Source of the DNA: Porphyromonas uenonis DSM 23387 = JCM 13868
Lineage (GTDB): Bacteria > Bacteroidota > Bacteroidia > Bacteroidales > Porphyromonadaceae
Direction of reading: 5' to 3'
Assembly (NCBI RefSeq): GCF_000482365.1
Contig: NZ_AXVC01000021.1
Location: forward strand, 51,764-115,763
Length of the DNA: 64,000 bases
A program made the translations under genes and the position numbers. Below are positions 53,500 to 62,956 of the stretch, one piece after another (position 1 is the first letter of the stretch; every line of letters starts with the position of its first letter). A model generated the notes under the pieces. That model worked only from the letters and a program-made list of their open reading frames with translations. It did no database searches and was not told where the DNA came from.

Positions 53500-55740
53500 T
53501 CAAGCGTAGCTGTGCATCCCGCCGAGGAAGAAGTTGACCCCGAAGTAGGTGACCAGCACCGACACGAAGGCGATCAAGAGGTAGACGTGCAGGAACCTCT
53601 GCGAGCGGAAGCAACGCAGCGACTCGCAGTGTAGTGGCAAGGCGTAGATAATGAGCGTGATGAGTGCCCACACCTCTTTGGGGTCCCAGCTCCAGTAGCG
53701 CCCCCACGAGACATTGGCCCAGACGGCTCCGATGAAGATACCGATAGCCAGCAGTGCGACCGCTGGATAGAGAAGCAGTCTGCTGAGCGCCTCTAGGTGC
53801 GTCCCGATGGCAAGGCGACGTGACAGGATTAGCGCCATACAGCTATTGAGCATCATAAAGGCCAAGAGACTATACGCTATCATGATGACCAGCACATGAA
53901 TGCTCAGTAGTGGCGAGTGAAGCACTGGCATCAGTGGGGTGATCTGAGGATTGCTTCCCCCGAAGGAGGCTACCAAGAGCGACAACCCACCCATGAGTAG
54001 GCCAAAGGGGATCAGCACACGATGCTTTCGTCCCGTGAGTATGGTCAGCAGGAGCACGATCCAGGCTAAGGCTTGCATCGTCTCAAAGCCATTGCTCAAG
54101 GGCACATATCCCGAGACGATCCAGCGCAGGATCACCATCAGAGTGAGGTAGAGCATACTAGCGTAGAGGATACCCCAGAAGCACCACTTGACCAGCGGAG
54201 GGTCTTGGAGCCGCCCCACGGAGAGCTGATAAGCGGTCCAGATGAAGAGCAAGATACCGACGGTGGCGAGTATCTTGGCGAGGAGTCCTATATAGGGCGA
54301 TAGCTGATTATAGTAGATCTCAGAGCGAAAGCGTAGTGCCGAGGGGCAACTCTCAGCGCCCTCCTTGAGCTGATACTGACGGAGCTTGACGAGAAACTCT
54401 TGCGCCTCGTCCCATTGCTGCATGATGACCAGTTCGCTGAGGTAGTTAAAGCCCTTGCGCACGAATGTCCACTGATCTAGCGGCATCTCTGCGGGTAGAT
54501 CGGTAGAGGCTGGATGGTACCACGCGATACTCCCATGGCTCTGTACGGGGAAGATCGCAAGCGACTCCCCTAGCCCTAAGCTCTGTATCACCTGACACTT
54601 CTCATGCGCCTCAAAGAGCGCCTTGCGCCCAGGCTGGTCGGGATGCTGTATGTAGTTATCCAGCAGAGACTCTAGACGGTAATTGCCCTGGATATCAAAG
54701 AACTGACGATAGCTCACCCGCTGACCCTCGTAGCACTCGAGTAGCTTGCGGATGCTCCGATCTTTGATCCGTATCATCGGCTCATCGACCCAATTGTCGT
54801 AGTAAAAGATCCAACCCGCCAAGACTTGCTCAGCCGAAAGTCCTCGGTAGCTACTGCGTCCATAGAGTTTCTCGGTAAACTCCTGAGCGTAGGTTCCTAG
54901 CGGACAAACGCGATTATTGTATAGGATATGTAGTTCGCCCAAGCTTTTCGCCACATTGGCTGGGACCGTCTTGGGGAGAGGTGTCGCAGGTGCTTTTGCC
55001 TCTGCCGAGAGCGTACCACCAGCAAGGAGTATCAGGAGCATAGCCACGGGAGAGACGAGTGCCTGCTTGAGGAGCTGTCTCACCCGATGACGACGCGCGT
55101 ACATGCCCCCTACGAGGCTGATCGCTAGGAGCGCATAGCCTAGGTAAGAGATCGCTATACCCCACGGATCGTAAGCGACGGAGAGTATCGAGGAGGTCGT
55201 CTCTGGATCGTAGCCTGACTGGTAGAAGCGATAGAAGCGGTAACGGAAGATGCGATTCATCGAGACCGCACCACGGAGGCTCTGTGACCGCTCCCCGTCC
55301 TGAATGATGAGATTGCTCTGGTAGTCTAGCGGGAATTGGGTCCCTGTGTAGTAAGTCAGGTCAAATCGCTCCAAAGCGACCGCAAAGGGGAGGGTCAGTG
55401 TCTCTCCCTGATCGCTCTGATAGCGAGCCGTGGGGGTGGCACCCTCCTGGAGCTTGATCCGTCCATGTATAGCGGTCCAACTAGTCAGTCCAGCGCCCAG
55501 CAAGATGACCAGCAGTGAGACGTGGATCATCCAGATCCAGAAGCGTCGGTAGAGCTTAACCCGTAAGATGTAAAGTAGTCCAGCACAGGAGAGTAGCACC
55601 CACAAGATGGTAAAGAGCGGGGAACCATACCAATGCTCCTGCACGAAGGGCGTACCGTAAAGCTTTTCAACCACAGTGGCTGTCGCAAGGACAGCCACCG
55701 TGATAAGTAGTAGTATGAAGGGGAGCTTGCGCCACACCAT
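53500..55740 (-). CDS. ccsA: Cytochrome c biogenesis protein, ResB-CcsA fusion
   Basis: 746 residues. The N-terminal ~430 residues are ResB/Ccs1-like: several TM helices (LPFILLLITVAVLATATVV, HVSLLVILLGAGLTSW) flanking a large periplasmic region. The C-terminal half is CcsA/ResC-like, with TM helices and the haem-handling tryptophan-rich motif NVSWGRYWSWDPKEVWALI. System II proteins of this type export haem and attach it to CxxCH motifs. The gene follows two di-haem cytochrome genes by 26 nt in the same direction, so it may mature exactly those proteins. It is probably the last gene of the porin-imelysin-cytochrome operon. Confidence 0.9.
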   Translation of the reverse strand: MVWRKLPFILLLITVAVLATATVVEKLYGTPFVQEHWYGSPLFTILWVLLSCAGLLYILRVKLYRRFWIWMIHVSLLVILLGAGLTSWTAIHGRIKLQEGATPTARYQSDQGETLTLPFAVALERFDLTYYTGTQFPLDYQSNLIIQDGERSQSLRGAVSMNRIFRYRFYRFYQSGYDPETTSSILSVAYDPWGIAISYLGYALLAISLVGGMYARRHRVRQLLKQALVSPVAMLLILLAGGTLSAEAKAPATPLPKTVPANVAKSLGELHILYNNRVCPLGTYAQEFTEKLYGRSSYRGLSAEQVLAGWIFYYDNWVDEPMIRIKDRSIRKLLECYEGQRVSYRQFFDIQGNYRLESLLDNYIQHPDQPGRKALFEAHEKCQVIQSLGLGESLAIFPVQSHGSIAWYHPASTDLPAEMPLDQWTFVRKGFNYLSELVIMQQWDEAQEFLVKLRQYQLKEGAESCPSALRFRSEIYYNQLSPYIGLLAKILATVGILLFIWTAYQLSVGRLQDPPLVKWCFWGILYASMLYLTLMVILRWIVSGYVPLSNGFETMQALAWIVLLLTILTGRKHRVLIPFGLLMGGLSLLVASFGGSNPQITPLMPVLHSPLLSIHVLVIMIAYSLLAFMMLNSCMALILSRRLAIGTHLEALSRLLLYPAVALLAIGIFIGAVWANVSWGRYWSWDPKEVWALITLIIYALPLHCESLRCFRSQRFLHVYLLIAFVSVLVTYFGVNFFLGGMHSYA

Positions 55741-55766
55741 ATTTATATAGTATCTAGTGTGTGAAG

Positions 55767-57335
55767 CTATACAGCGTTGATAAACTTGACAACCGCCTCA
55801 CGATCCTTGCGGTCGAGCTTGCGAAACTTCTCTACGCTAAAGCGAGCATCACTATCCTTAGCACCGTGCCACATGATCGCCTCGATCACATTGCGCGCAC
55901 GGCAGTCGTGCAGACGATCCTGATGTCCAGAAGCCTTCTGGCTCAGACCACGTCCCCAGAGCGGAGTGGTACGGCACCAACCTGTGCGGATATCGTTTTG
56001 CATGTGGAGCTTATGCTGGATCATATCGGTATAGGGCCAGATCTTTTGCTTGGGATAGCGAGGCATAGCCTTCTTGCCACCCTCGGTCAGACCATACACA
56101 TCCACAACGACATCGTCGCCCGTAGTCCAAGAGGGACGATGGCAAGTGGCACAGCCTATCTCGGTGAAGAGTTGCTTACCACGCTGTACATCGGGAGCAT
56201 CTATATCTCTCGCAGCTGGCACCGCTAGACCACGTATCCACACCATCAGATCGTAGCAAGCCTGTGCATCCATCTCGACGGGGAGGTCTGTAGCTGTAAA
56301 GAAGTCGTAGATATCCTTTTCTACATTGCCAGTCTTCTTGCGATCTGGATAGTATTTGTAGAACTGTGCCTGCACCTCTGGATCTTTGCTAGCCGTTCGT
56401 GCGTAAGCCTCAGGTATGTAGAACTTACGAAACATCGGCGTGATGATATTGGTCACCTCCCATAGGCTCACATTGGCAGAGAGCTTGGTGAAGTCACAAG
56501 CATAGTCAAAGCGCATCGGGTGACCTGCAGCGTCTACCCCCGTGGGAGCGAAGTCGTTGCCTGCCCAGATGGCGGGATTGAGCGGCGTGTGCGGAGCCTC
56601 CTTGATATACTGCTGACGTATATCCTCATCGCTGATCGCATCAAGCAGACCCGTACCATAGATACCGATAGTAGACTCAAGCGTGACAACCGCCTGATCA
56701 AGCGGGAAGGGCTTGCCTTTCACCTCTAGTGGTGAGTAGAGAGCCTCCGCAGGTAGGTGTACCTCAGGATAAATGAGGTCGTAGGTCTCGCCATCGTCAA
56801 ACTTATTGCCCCACTCATCCGTATAGCTACGCCAGTCGATAGTCATCTTGTCAGCATCGATCATAGGCTTGAAGGGAGGCAGTGCGACAGTCATAGGCAC
56901 TAAGCCGAGCGAGGTAGCCATATTCCCCTCTTTGTCAGTCACGATGATGAGACACCCATTGCCCATCTCCTCGCTATTGTAGCGTGTGATGCGCTTACCA
57001 TGACCATAGCCAGGGTGACAAGCCTCACACGATGTGCGATTATACAGCGGGCCCAGTCCCGTAAAGGTGAGACCAGGCACATCGCCAGCAGCGTGTGCTG
57101 TCTCAAAGCGACGCTCGCCCTGCTTGAAGTTGGCATCTAGTCCAGCTAGTGCGATAGCCTCCGTGGGCTGCTCGAAGCAGGAGGAGGTGTTGTTGAAGGT
57201 AGTGCCGAGCTTACCGCCACTGTAGTACTCCTCGCTAAGCGTCTGAGGAGTGTCCGTTCCACAATCCTGCTGACAGGCTGTCAGACTGGTGAGGATGAGA
57301 GCTAGTAGAGCTAGCTGTGTAGTTAAGTGCTTCAT
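55767..57335 (-). CDS. Di-haem oxidoreductase/peroxidase-like c-type cytochrome lipoprotein
   Basis: 522 residues from ATG 57335 (MKHLTTQLALLALILTSLTAC, lipobox Cys 21). Two CxxCH haem sites: CEACH (103-107, in TSCEACHPGYGHG) and CATCH (~395, in GCATCHRPSW). The C-terminal WPYTDMIQHKLHMQ ... GWCRTTPLWGRGL ... HDCRARNVIEAIMWHG is typical of the family once called thiol oxidoreductases (DUF1111). These often accompany imelysin proteins. It is a paralogue of the next gene. It probably passes electrons at the outer face of the inner membrane or in the outer membrane; its substrate is unknown. Confidence 0.88.
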   Translation of the reverse strand: MKHLTTQLALLALILTSLTACQQDCGTDTPQTLSEEYYSGGKLGTTFNNTSSCFEQPTEAIALAGLDANFKQGERRFETAHAAGDVPGLTFTGLGPLYNRTSCEACHPGYGHGKRITRYNSEEMGNGCLIIVTDKEGNMATSLGLVPMTVALPPFKPMIDADKMTIDWRSYTDEWGNKFDDGETYDLIYPEVHLPAEALYSPLEVKGKPFPLDQAVVTLESTIGIYGTGLLDAISDEDIRQQYIKEAPHTPLNPAIWAGNDFAPTGVDAAGHPMRFDYACDFTKLSANVSLWEVTNIITPMFRKFYIPEAYARTASKDPEVQAQFYKYYPDRKKTGNVEKDIYDFFTATDLPVEMDAQACYDLMVWIRGLAVPAARDIDAPDVQRGKQLFTEIGCATCHRPSWTTGDDVVVDVYGLTEGGKKAMPRYPKQKIWPYTDMIQHKLHMQNDIRTGWCRTTPLWGRGLSQKASGHQDRLHDCRARNVIEAIMWHGAKDSDARFSVEKFRKLDRKDREAVVKFINAV

Positions 57336-57480
57336 AAGGATAAGGTGATTTTTGGGGAATGTGTCTCCCCTCCCCCGACAGCTTATATCTATCATCATAA
57401 TCTATTGCTCTGGCAAATACTTGCTCAGGGGAGGGGGAGAATTAAATAGAGTCTAGAGATTAGACTTTAGAAGTTAGAGA

Positions 57481-59079
57481 TTAGATAGACTCAATGAAGG
57501 TAACGACAGCTTTGCGCTCCTCCTTGCTGAGCTTGCGAAACTTCTCAATCGGCTGTCTCGCATCGCTGTTCTTAGCGCCGTGCCACATGATCGCCTCGAT
57601 CACGGTACGTGCACGGCAGTCGTGTAGTCGGTCGCCAGCTCCTGTAGCCTTCATGCTCAGACCACGCCCCCACAGCGGAGTGGTACGACACCAACCTGTG
57701 CGGATATTGTTCTTCATCTGTAGCTGGTGCTGGATCATATCGGTGTAAGGCCAGATCTTCTGATGCGGGTAGCGTGGGAGGAGATTGGCACGAGCACCCA
57801 CGAAGAAGTTGTTCGGGTCACGGATCTGATCCTCGCCCGTAGTCCAGGTAGGACGGTGGCAGGTAGCGCACCCCATCTCCTCGAAGAGCTTCTTACCTTG
57901 TTGAAACTCTTTGCTATCAGCATCTCGTGCCGATGGGACGGCTAGTCCGCGGTGCCATACCATAAAGTCAATGTACTCCTCGTCGGTCATATCGGCAGGG
58001 AGCTCGCTAGAGGTTAGGTAGTCGTAGATGTCCTTCTTGACATCTCCGCTCTTCCTCCACTCTGGATAATAGGAGTAAAACTTTGCCTGTACCTCGGGGT
58101 CTTCGGAAGCAACCTTAGCATAGGCAGTAGTCATATAGTGGTAGCGACGATCGCTACGAGTCACGTTGGTGATGTTCCAGATAGCATTGGCTCCAGGACC
58201 ATCCTGTATGCTACCACGTGTCAAGCCATAGGTGTAGCGGGGAAGGTACTTAGTGCCGTCGCCCTGTTTCTTATTGACGTAGTACCTAACGAAGTCGCCA
58301 TTCTTCCACACGGTGGGGTTGAGGTTGGCGCCATGCTTCTCCTCCGTCTGATACTGAGCACGGAGGTCTTCGTCACTGATAGCATCGAGCAGACCCGTAC
58401 CGTAGATACCGATGGTGCTCTCGAGACGGACGCGTAGATCGGAGTATGGGATGTCCTTGCCCTTGGCCTGCAGGGGTACGTAGAAGGCATCCTCAGGAAT
58501 GGTCACCTCTGGGTAAATAAGGTCGTAGGTCTCGCCATCGTCAAACTTATTGCCCCACTCATCTGTGTAGGGGAGCCAGTCTATCTTGATCTTACGCTCA
58601 TCAAGTGGTGCCTTAAAGGGAGGCGCAGCTTGCGTCTGAGGCATACCGGTGAGGGAGGATAGGTAGTTATCGTTTTGGTCCGTGAGGACGAGTAGATAGC
58701 CGTTACCTATGGTGTTCGAATTGTACTCGGTCTGTCTAGCTCCATGACCGTATCCCGGGTGGCAAGCGATACAACTAGCACGTAGCCACAAGGGGCCTAA
58801 GCCACGTAGCGGGAAGTTTGGATCAGTAGATGTGTCAAAGGGATTCTCGAAGAAGCGCTCTCCCCTCTTAAACCTAGCGACCAAACCAGCCTCCTCGACT
58901 GCAGGGGTAAACTGCTCGTAACAGGTGGCCGTGTTATTGAACGCGGTGCCTAGCTTTCCCCCGCTATAGTACTGCTCTTCGTATGGATTCGTTTCGCTTG
59001 AATCTGGACAGTCTGAGCTACATGCGCTCAGGAGTGCCAGACAGCCTATCAGGCTACATATGCTTAATACCTTGTTCAT
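57481..59079 (-). CDS. Di-haem oxidoreductase/peroxidase-like c-type cytochrome lipoprotein, paralogue
   Basis: 532 residues from ATG 59079 (MNKVLSICSLIGCLALLSAC). Domain order and motifs match the 55767 gene: CIACH in RASCIACHPGYGHG, CATCH in GCATCHRPTW, DMIQHQLQMKNNIRTGWCR and HDCRARTVIEAIMWHG. The central region diverges more, with an insertion around NKKQGDGTKYLPRYTYG. Tandem duplication with retained haem motifs implies both work, perhaps with different substrates or partners. A 7-bp TTAGAG-type run (57447-57485) overlaps its stop codon. Confidence 0.88.
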   Translation of the reverse strand: MNKVLSICSLIGCLALLSACSSDCPDSSETNPYEEQYYSGGKLGTAFNNTATCYEQFTPAVEEAGLVARFKRGERFFENPFDTSTDPNFPLRGLGPLWLRASCIACHPGYGHGARQTEYNSNTIGNGYLLVLTDQNDNYLSSLTGMPQTQAAPPFKAPLDERKIKIDWLPYTDEWGNKFDDGETYDLIYPEVTIPEDAFYVPLQAKGKDIPYSDLRVRLESTIGIYGTGLLDAISDEDLRAQYQTEEKHGANLNPTVWKNGDFVRYYVNKKQGDGTKYLPRYTYGLTRGSIQDGPGANAIWNITNVTRSDRRYHYMTTAYAKVASEDPEVQAKFYSYYPEWRKSGDVKKDIYDYLTSSELPADMTDEEYIDFMVWHRGLAVPSARDADSKEFQQGKKLFEEMGCATCHRPTWTTGEDQIRDPNNFFVGARANLLPRYPHQKIWPYTDMIQHQLQMKNNIRTGWCRTTPLWGRGLSMKATGAGDRLHDCRARTVIEAIMWHGAKNSDARQPIEKFRKLSKEERKAVVTFIESI

Positions 59080-59160
59080 AACAACTTCCTCTAAAAAACT
59101 ATCATACATCTGCAGGGCTCCTCTAGGGATCCTGCAGATGGTATGACGGTTGGTTATTGA

Positions 59161-60306
59161 TTACTTCTGTACAGCCTCAATAGCTGCATCGATCTTCTCC
59201 AGGAGCGCATTGCACGCCTCAATGGCGGGCTTAGTAGCCTCCTTCGTTAGGTTATTGCGGAAGGGCGCTGGCATAGCAGCTACCGTCTTGATCGCATTGT
59301 CTATGGCAGAGCGGATCTCCTTGTCTAGTTCGGGATGCTGCTTAGCCATGTAAGTAGCGAGAGAGTGATTGTGGACAGTGCCGTCGAGAGAGCCGTAGTA
59401 AGCATTGCGGACGCTACGGAGGTTGTCAGTGAAGTCCTCAATAGAGTTCCAGCTGTACCAAGACTCCACGTCTAGGACGTTGCCTGAGTTGACGGGGTCG
59501 GTAATCTTTGTGTTGCCCACCTCGTCAGAGATGTCACTTGCACCCTGTAGGATCTGTACGAGAGCATCTTTCTGGCTCTTGTAGGAGCTGTTACCCTGCT
59601 CACCAGCCGCAATCATAAGCTGACCGTAGTCCATTGTGGGGAGGAGCTCGGCATCCTCAAGTGTCTTCTTCTTGTCAGCCGTCACCTTGTCAATGCCAGC
59701 CCAGCTAGCCTCTAGGCGGATTGCCTGACGAGCTAGGTCCTCAGCGACAGCTGCATTGTAGATGCGCTCAGGCTCTGTGATCTCAGCAGCCTTGCGAGGC
59801 TTACCATCTCTAAAGATCATGTACTCCACAGCGTGGAAGCCGAGTAGACCGTACCCTAGAGAGGCAAAGCCCTTGGCATCTGGACCCTCCTCCTTGAGCT
59901 CATTAAGGAGATCTTTGTTCTGAAGGATGTTGTCTAGCTGATTCTTTTGCAGAGGCCAAGAGTCGATGTGCGGATCAATGTTGTAGTCACCAGCAGCTCC
60001 ATAGAGAAAAGCCTCGCTAAGCTCCCAGTAAGCTCGCGCTGAGACCCACTTTTTGCAAGCCTTGTTGACTAGCTCTTGAGAGGGGTTCTTCACTAGCTCC
60101 TCGCAAAGCCCAGACAGCTCGATAGCATCGTCTGCTAGAGACTTGTAGGTGGGTACTACGACACCCTCGACAAACTGCTTGACGAGTGCCGTCTGCTCAG
60201 GGTCTAGTTGCTTTGCCTTGGGCTCGTCGCTCTCTTGACAAGAGACGAGGAGGATGCCCACGACTGAGAGAAGGAGCATCTTAAAGATGTAGGTATACTT
60301 ATTCAT
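59161..60306 (-). CDS. Imelysin-family lipoprotein
   Basis: 381 residues, lipobox Cys 23 (LLLSVVGILLVSC). Imelysin/IrpA-like two-domain helical protein with the conserved GxHxxE motif (GFHAVEYMIF) and NIDPHIDSWP. Imelysins were first named as peptidases, but the GxHxxE site more likely binds metal, and several members are iron-regulated and take part in iron uptake. Its partners here, two di-haem cytochromes and a barrel, match gene sets described for iron acquisition. It lies between the porin-like gene (31 nt upstream) and the first cytochrome. Confidence 0.88.
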   Translation of the reverse strand: MNKYTYIFKMLLLSVVGILLVSCQESDEPKAKQLDPEQTALVKQFVEGVVVPTYKSLADDAIELSGLCEELVKNPSQELVNKACKKWVSARAYWELSEAFLYGAAGDYNIDPHIDSWPLQKNQLDNILQNKDLLNELKEEGPDAKGFASLGYGLLGFHAVEYMIFRDGKPRKAAEITEPERIYNAAVAEDLARQAIRLEASWAGIDKVTADKKKTLEDAELLPTMDYGQLMIAAGEQGNSSYKSQKDALVQILQGASDISDEVGNTKITDPVNSGNVLDVESWYSWNSIEDFTDNLRSVRNAYYGSLDGTVHNHSLATYMAKQHPELDKEIRSAIDNAIKTVAAMPAPFRNNLTKEATKPAIEACNALLEKIDAAIEAVQK

Positions 60307-60337
60307 AGTCGATTGTATTGTGTTGAGTTAAAAGAGT

Positions 60338-61636
60338 CTAGAAGTGAAACATACCAAAGTATGCGATGCCGAGGCTGACGGTCGGCTCATCGTTGAACTG
60401 CTTGTGCAGCATACGGTGACTATACTCAGCCTTGATGACGATCTCAGGGATCGGGTAGTAGTTGAGTCCGACAGTAAACTTCTGTCGCTCCCACTCCGGC
60501 TCGTCGGTCATACTGGGTACTACTTGAAACATGGAGTCGTAGTAGTCATACCGTCCGAAGAGATAGAGGCGCTGCTTGAGCTGACGAAGCTTGGCCGAAG
60601 CTGAGAAGAGGTCATATCCGCCCTCCAGGCCTGCAGCTAGAGCCGCCTTGGCGACACTGTTCTTTGGCGAGGGTGAGTCCTTGCGGGTCGTGCGGTTGGC
60701 CTTTGTGATCTCCATCGAGTCGCCTAGGTGTCCGTAGTCCACATTGCCTCGCAAGATGAGCTGCGGATTAGCATACTGAAAGTCAAAAGCTCCGATGCAG
60801 ACGAGACCCTTGATATGGTCATACTTGTTTGTCGCATTGAGCGTGTTGCGACCGCTCGTCCCGACGTAGCCACTCAGGCTGAGGCGCAGGTTGCGTACCG
60901 AGTAGTTGTCCACACGCATAGCGCAGGCATAGTTCGTCGCCATCTTAAACTCGTAGGGACTACCAGCTCCGCCATGGATCCAGTCCTTATTGTTAAAGCG
61001 GTCAGCATCTAGCCCCGCGATACCCATCACCTCATACCGCCAGTTAGGTAGTTTACCCCACAGGCCTATACCTGTCTCATGCCAGGTGCAGGGCAGGATC
61101 GTGTTCTCCCCCTCGGGGCGGTAGACCGTAAAGAACTCTGTCGGCATGTGAGATGCGTTGGTTGCTCCGACTGGTACGACCATATGTCCTATGCGCAGGT
61201 TGAGCGCTGGTGAGAAGCTCTTCTGTAGCCAAAACTGCTCGAGAGCCACCTCGCCACCACGCTCTATCTCAGACTCGTACTCGCCTGTCTCCTCCTCTTC
61301 GATCTCGACAGCACTCTCCGTGCCACCATGCTCAAACTCGATCTCAGAGCCTAGAGACCAACCATGACCGAAGTCATAACCAACGAAGAAAACAACGTGT
61401 GGCAAGTCTACCTGACCGAAGCTACGAGCATCTTTGTAGAGCTCCGCATCGGTGTAGCGCTTGAAGTTATTACTGTAAAACATCCTCGATGCGACAGCCT
61501 CTCCATACCCACCGACGGTGAGCCGGCGAGGAACTGGTGCGGAGGTCTGCGACAAAGTGTCCACAGTCTGCGCCTCTGATAGCTGTACGGTACACAGTAC
61601 GAGCCCACAGAGGAGATACGATATGAATCGTTTCAT
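60338..61636 (-). CDS. Porin-like outer-membrane beta-barrel protein
   Basis: 432 residues with a signal peptide (LLCGLVLCTVQLSEA-Q). The mature sequence is an alternating beta pattern with aromatic girdles (GYGEAVASRMFYSNNF, HVVFFVGYDFGHGWSLGSEIEF, LEQFWLQKSFSPALNLRIG, YHRMLHKQ-type) ending YFGMFHF, a typical outer-membrane C-terminal phenylalanine. An acidic loop (EIEEEETGEYESEIERG) could bind cations. It resembles phosphate-selective/OprP-like porins of Bacteroidota. As first gene of the imelysin-cytochrome operon it may bring the metal or substrate across the outer membrane. Confidence 0.82.
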   Translation of the reverse strand: MKRFISYLLCGLVLCTVQLSEAQTVDTLSQTSAPVPRRLTVGGYGEAVASRMFYSNNFKRYTDAELYKDARSFGQVDLPHVVFFVGYDFGHGWSLGSEIEFEHGGTESAVEIEEEETGEYESEIERGGEVALEQFWLQKSFSPALNLRIGHMVVPVGATNASHMPTEFFTVYRPEGENTILPCTWHETGIGLWGKLPNWRYEVMGIAGLDADRFNNKDWIHGGAGSPYEFKMATNYACAMRVDNYSVRNLRLSLSGYVGTSGRNTLNATNKYDHIKGLVCIGAFDFQYANPQLILRGNVDYGHLGDSMEITKANRTTRKDSPSPKNSVAKAALAAGLEGGYDLFSASAKLRQLKQRLYLFGRYDYYDSMFQVVPSMTDEPEWERQKFTVGLNYYPIPEIVIKAEYSHRMLHKQFNDEPTVSLGIAYFGMFHF

Positions 61637-62030
61637 ATATTATTATAGAGTGTTTGACATCCTAGTGAATCAACCTAAGGGGAGCCTCATCAGCCACCCT
61701 TACATTGTTTTGTGTATGTATGAATGGGCGGTGGCAGGGCGGGGAAACAAAGATATTAAGGGGAACGAAACCTCCTGCTACAGGGCATCCAATGGAGCTT
61801 GCCGACTACCCGACAAATTCCTACCACAAAGGTACGGTAGGAGCGTACAATGGCTCACCGCAAGAGATAGCATATTGTAGGTATATCGAAGGTGAGTAAC
61901 AATCGTTCAATACTATCTGTTAGGTAATCCGCTGAAATAATCGAGCAATGACAAAACCCGTTTTTTTGTAGCTATACACTCATCCAGAGGCTCTTGCTGC
62001 CGATTTGCACTGAGATGTGGCAGCATTTAG
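61637..62030. other. Leader and upstream region of the porin-led operon
   Basis: No gene is seen. A TACCTTTG box on the minus strand at 61827-61834 would give a leader of ~185 nt if used, but it has no proper -33. The leader has GC-rich stretches, including a GGGCGGTGGCAGGGCGGGG run, but no riboswitch I can recognise. Confidence 0.4.
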
Positions 62031-62039
62031 ACCTATCTC

Positions 62040-62175
62040 TAGGAGAAGAGGACATTTCCAACGCTGGAAAGATAAATTTCCTAGGTAGGAAAAGAAAAGT
62101 TCCTACGCTGGAACTGAAAAGTTCCTCCCTTGGAACTAAAAAGTTCCAAGAGGGGAACTATTTTTGGAACTCGTA
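62040..62175. repeat. Palindrome array family D, copy 2
   Basis: Modules TTCCAACGCTGGAA, TTTCCTAGGTAGGAAA, GTTCCTACGCTGGAAC, AGTTCCTCCCTTGGAACT and related units run in series. The last ~80 bp match 8480-8560 almost base for base, ending TTTTTGGAACTCGTATA. Confidence 0.75.
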
Positions 62176-62384
62176 TACAGCAGATAATCAGCTCAGTAAA
62201 AGAGCCTCAGTCGTCCCAGAGTTCATGTCGTGAGCTCCTTGGGAGGAGACACTCTGCTGGCACCTCATAGAGGAACCCTCTCGTGACTCGATACGCTTTT
62301 GCCTCAAAAGAAACCACACCCCTCGTGGCAATTCTCAAATCTCTACAGGGGAAAGTGACTGGTTGTTGGCGACAAGCTAGAATT

Positions 62385-62465
62385 ATCGGAACTGTCGGAG
62401 GAAATCGGAACTATAAGAATAATCGGATATCCAAGCTCTAACCTCTAATTTCTACCTCTAATCTC
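62385..62465. repeat. Composite repeat family C, right half
   Basis: ATCGGAACT-like 9-mers (62385-62440) are followed by CTCTAACCTCTAATTTCT-type 7-mers up to a C-run. The left arm is missing. Confidence 0.6.
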
Positions 62466-62470
62466 CCCCC

Positions 62471-62668
62471 CCCCTAGGAAATGGCCAAATTCCTCCGTAG
62501 ATATTTCTGAATTTGCTACCTAGGAAATGACCAAATTCTTCGGACTTATTTTTTGATTCCTCCGAAGTTTCATTTGATTCCTCCGAAGAATTTTTTATTT
62601 CCTAGGTAGGAATTGGGCAAATTCCTAGGTAGCTATTTGGCAAATTCCTAGGTAGGAATTTCCAATCA
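62471..62668. repeat. Palindrome block family E, copy 2, inverted relative to 41521-41728
   Basis: Modules CCTAGGTAGG, CTTCGGA, TCCTCCGAAG and TTCCTCCGTAGA in the same order as the reverse complement of 41521-41728. This repeat of about 200 bp is shared at high identity between two loci 21 kb apart. Confidence 0.85.
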
Positions 62669-62693
62669 CCCAAGAAGCCCGAGTCATCACACC

Positions 62694-62729
62694 GCCCCCC
62701 AAAAAACTCAAAACAGCTTTTTCGGGGGC
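62694..62729 (+). terminator. GC-rich hairpin with poly-A/poly-T stem
   Basis: GCCCCCC-AAAAAA pairs with TTTTT-C-GGGGGC across a 10-nt loop. No gene ends just upstream, so it may insulate the right-hand gene from upstream transcription. Confidence 0.45.
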
Positions 62730-62796
62730 TTATCACTCCTTTTTTAACTTGTCATCTATAAACACCTAGTTCATAGAGAGTTGCCACCCTCTAATA

Positions 62797-62894
62797 TCCA
62801 ATTTTGATAAGTCACCACACTGAAAGATGTCCGATTTTGACAAGTTTCTGTCCGCATTTGATAAGAGATTTAGCACTTGTTATGCCTACTTTTG
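62797..62894 (+). promoter_or_regulatory. Promoter with three TCCRATTTTGAYAAG direct repeats
   Basis: Repeat units start at 62797 (TCCAATTTTGATAAGT), 62830 (TCCGATTTTGACAAGT) and 62851 (TCCGCATTTGATAAGA); the last two are 21 bp apart. A -7 box TACTTTTG lies at 62887-62894 with no matching -33. The unit core CCGATTTTGACAA resembles CCGAATATGTCAA of the fimbrial promoter repeats (10 of 13 positions). Confidence 0.55.
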
Positions 62895-62956
62895 TAGCAA
62901 ACAATGAGGGCAACGATTGCCCCCAATATACATTCACTTCAAAAACTATTACAGTA

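Noticed and set aside
61640..61700. CTGATGAG-like string on the minus strand in the porin leader, resembling a hammerhead ribozyme core
   Set aside because: The required CGAAA segment and stems are not in place.
61518..61899. Small ORFs upstream of the porin-like gene
   Set aside because: No family match, poor start context, and the region behaves like leader DNA.
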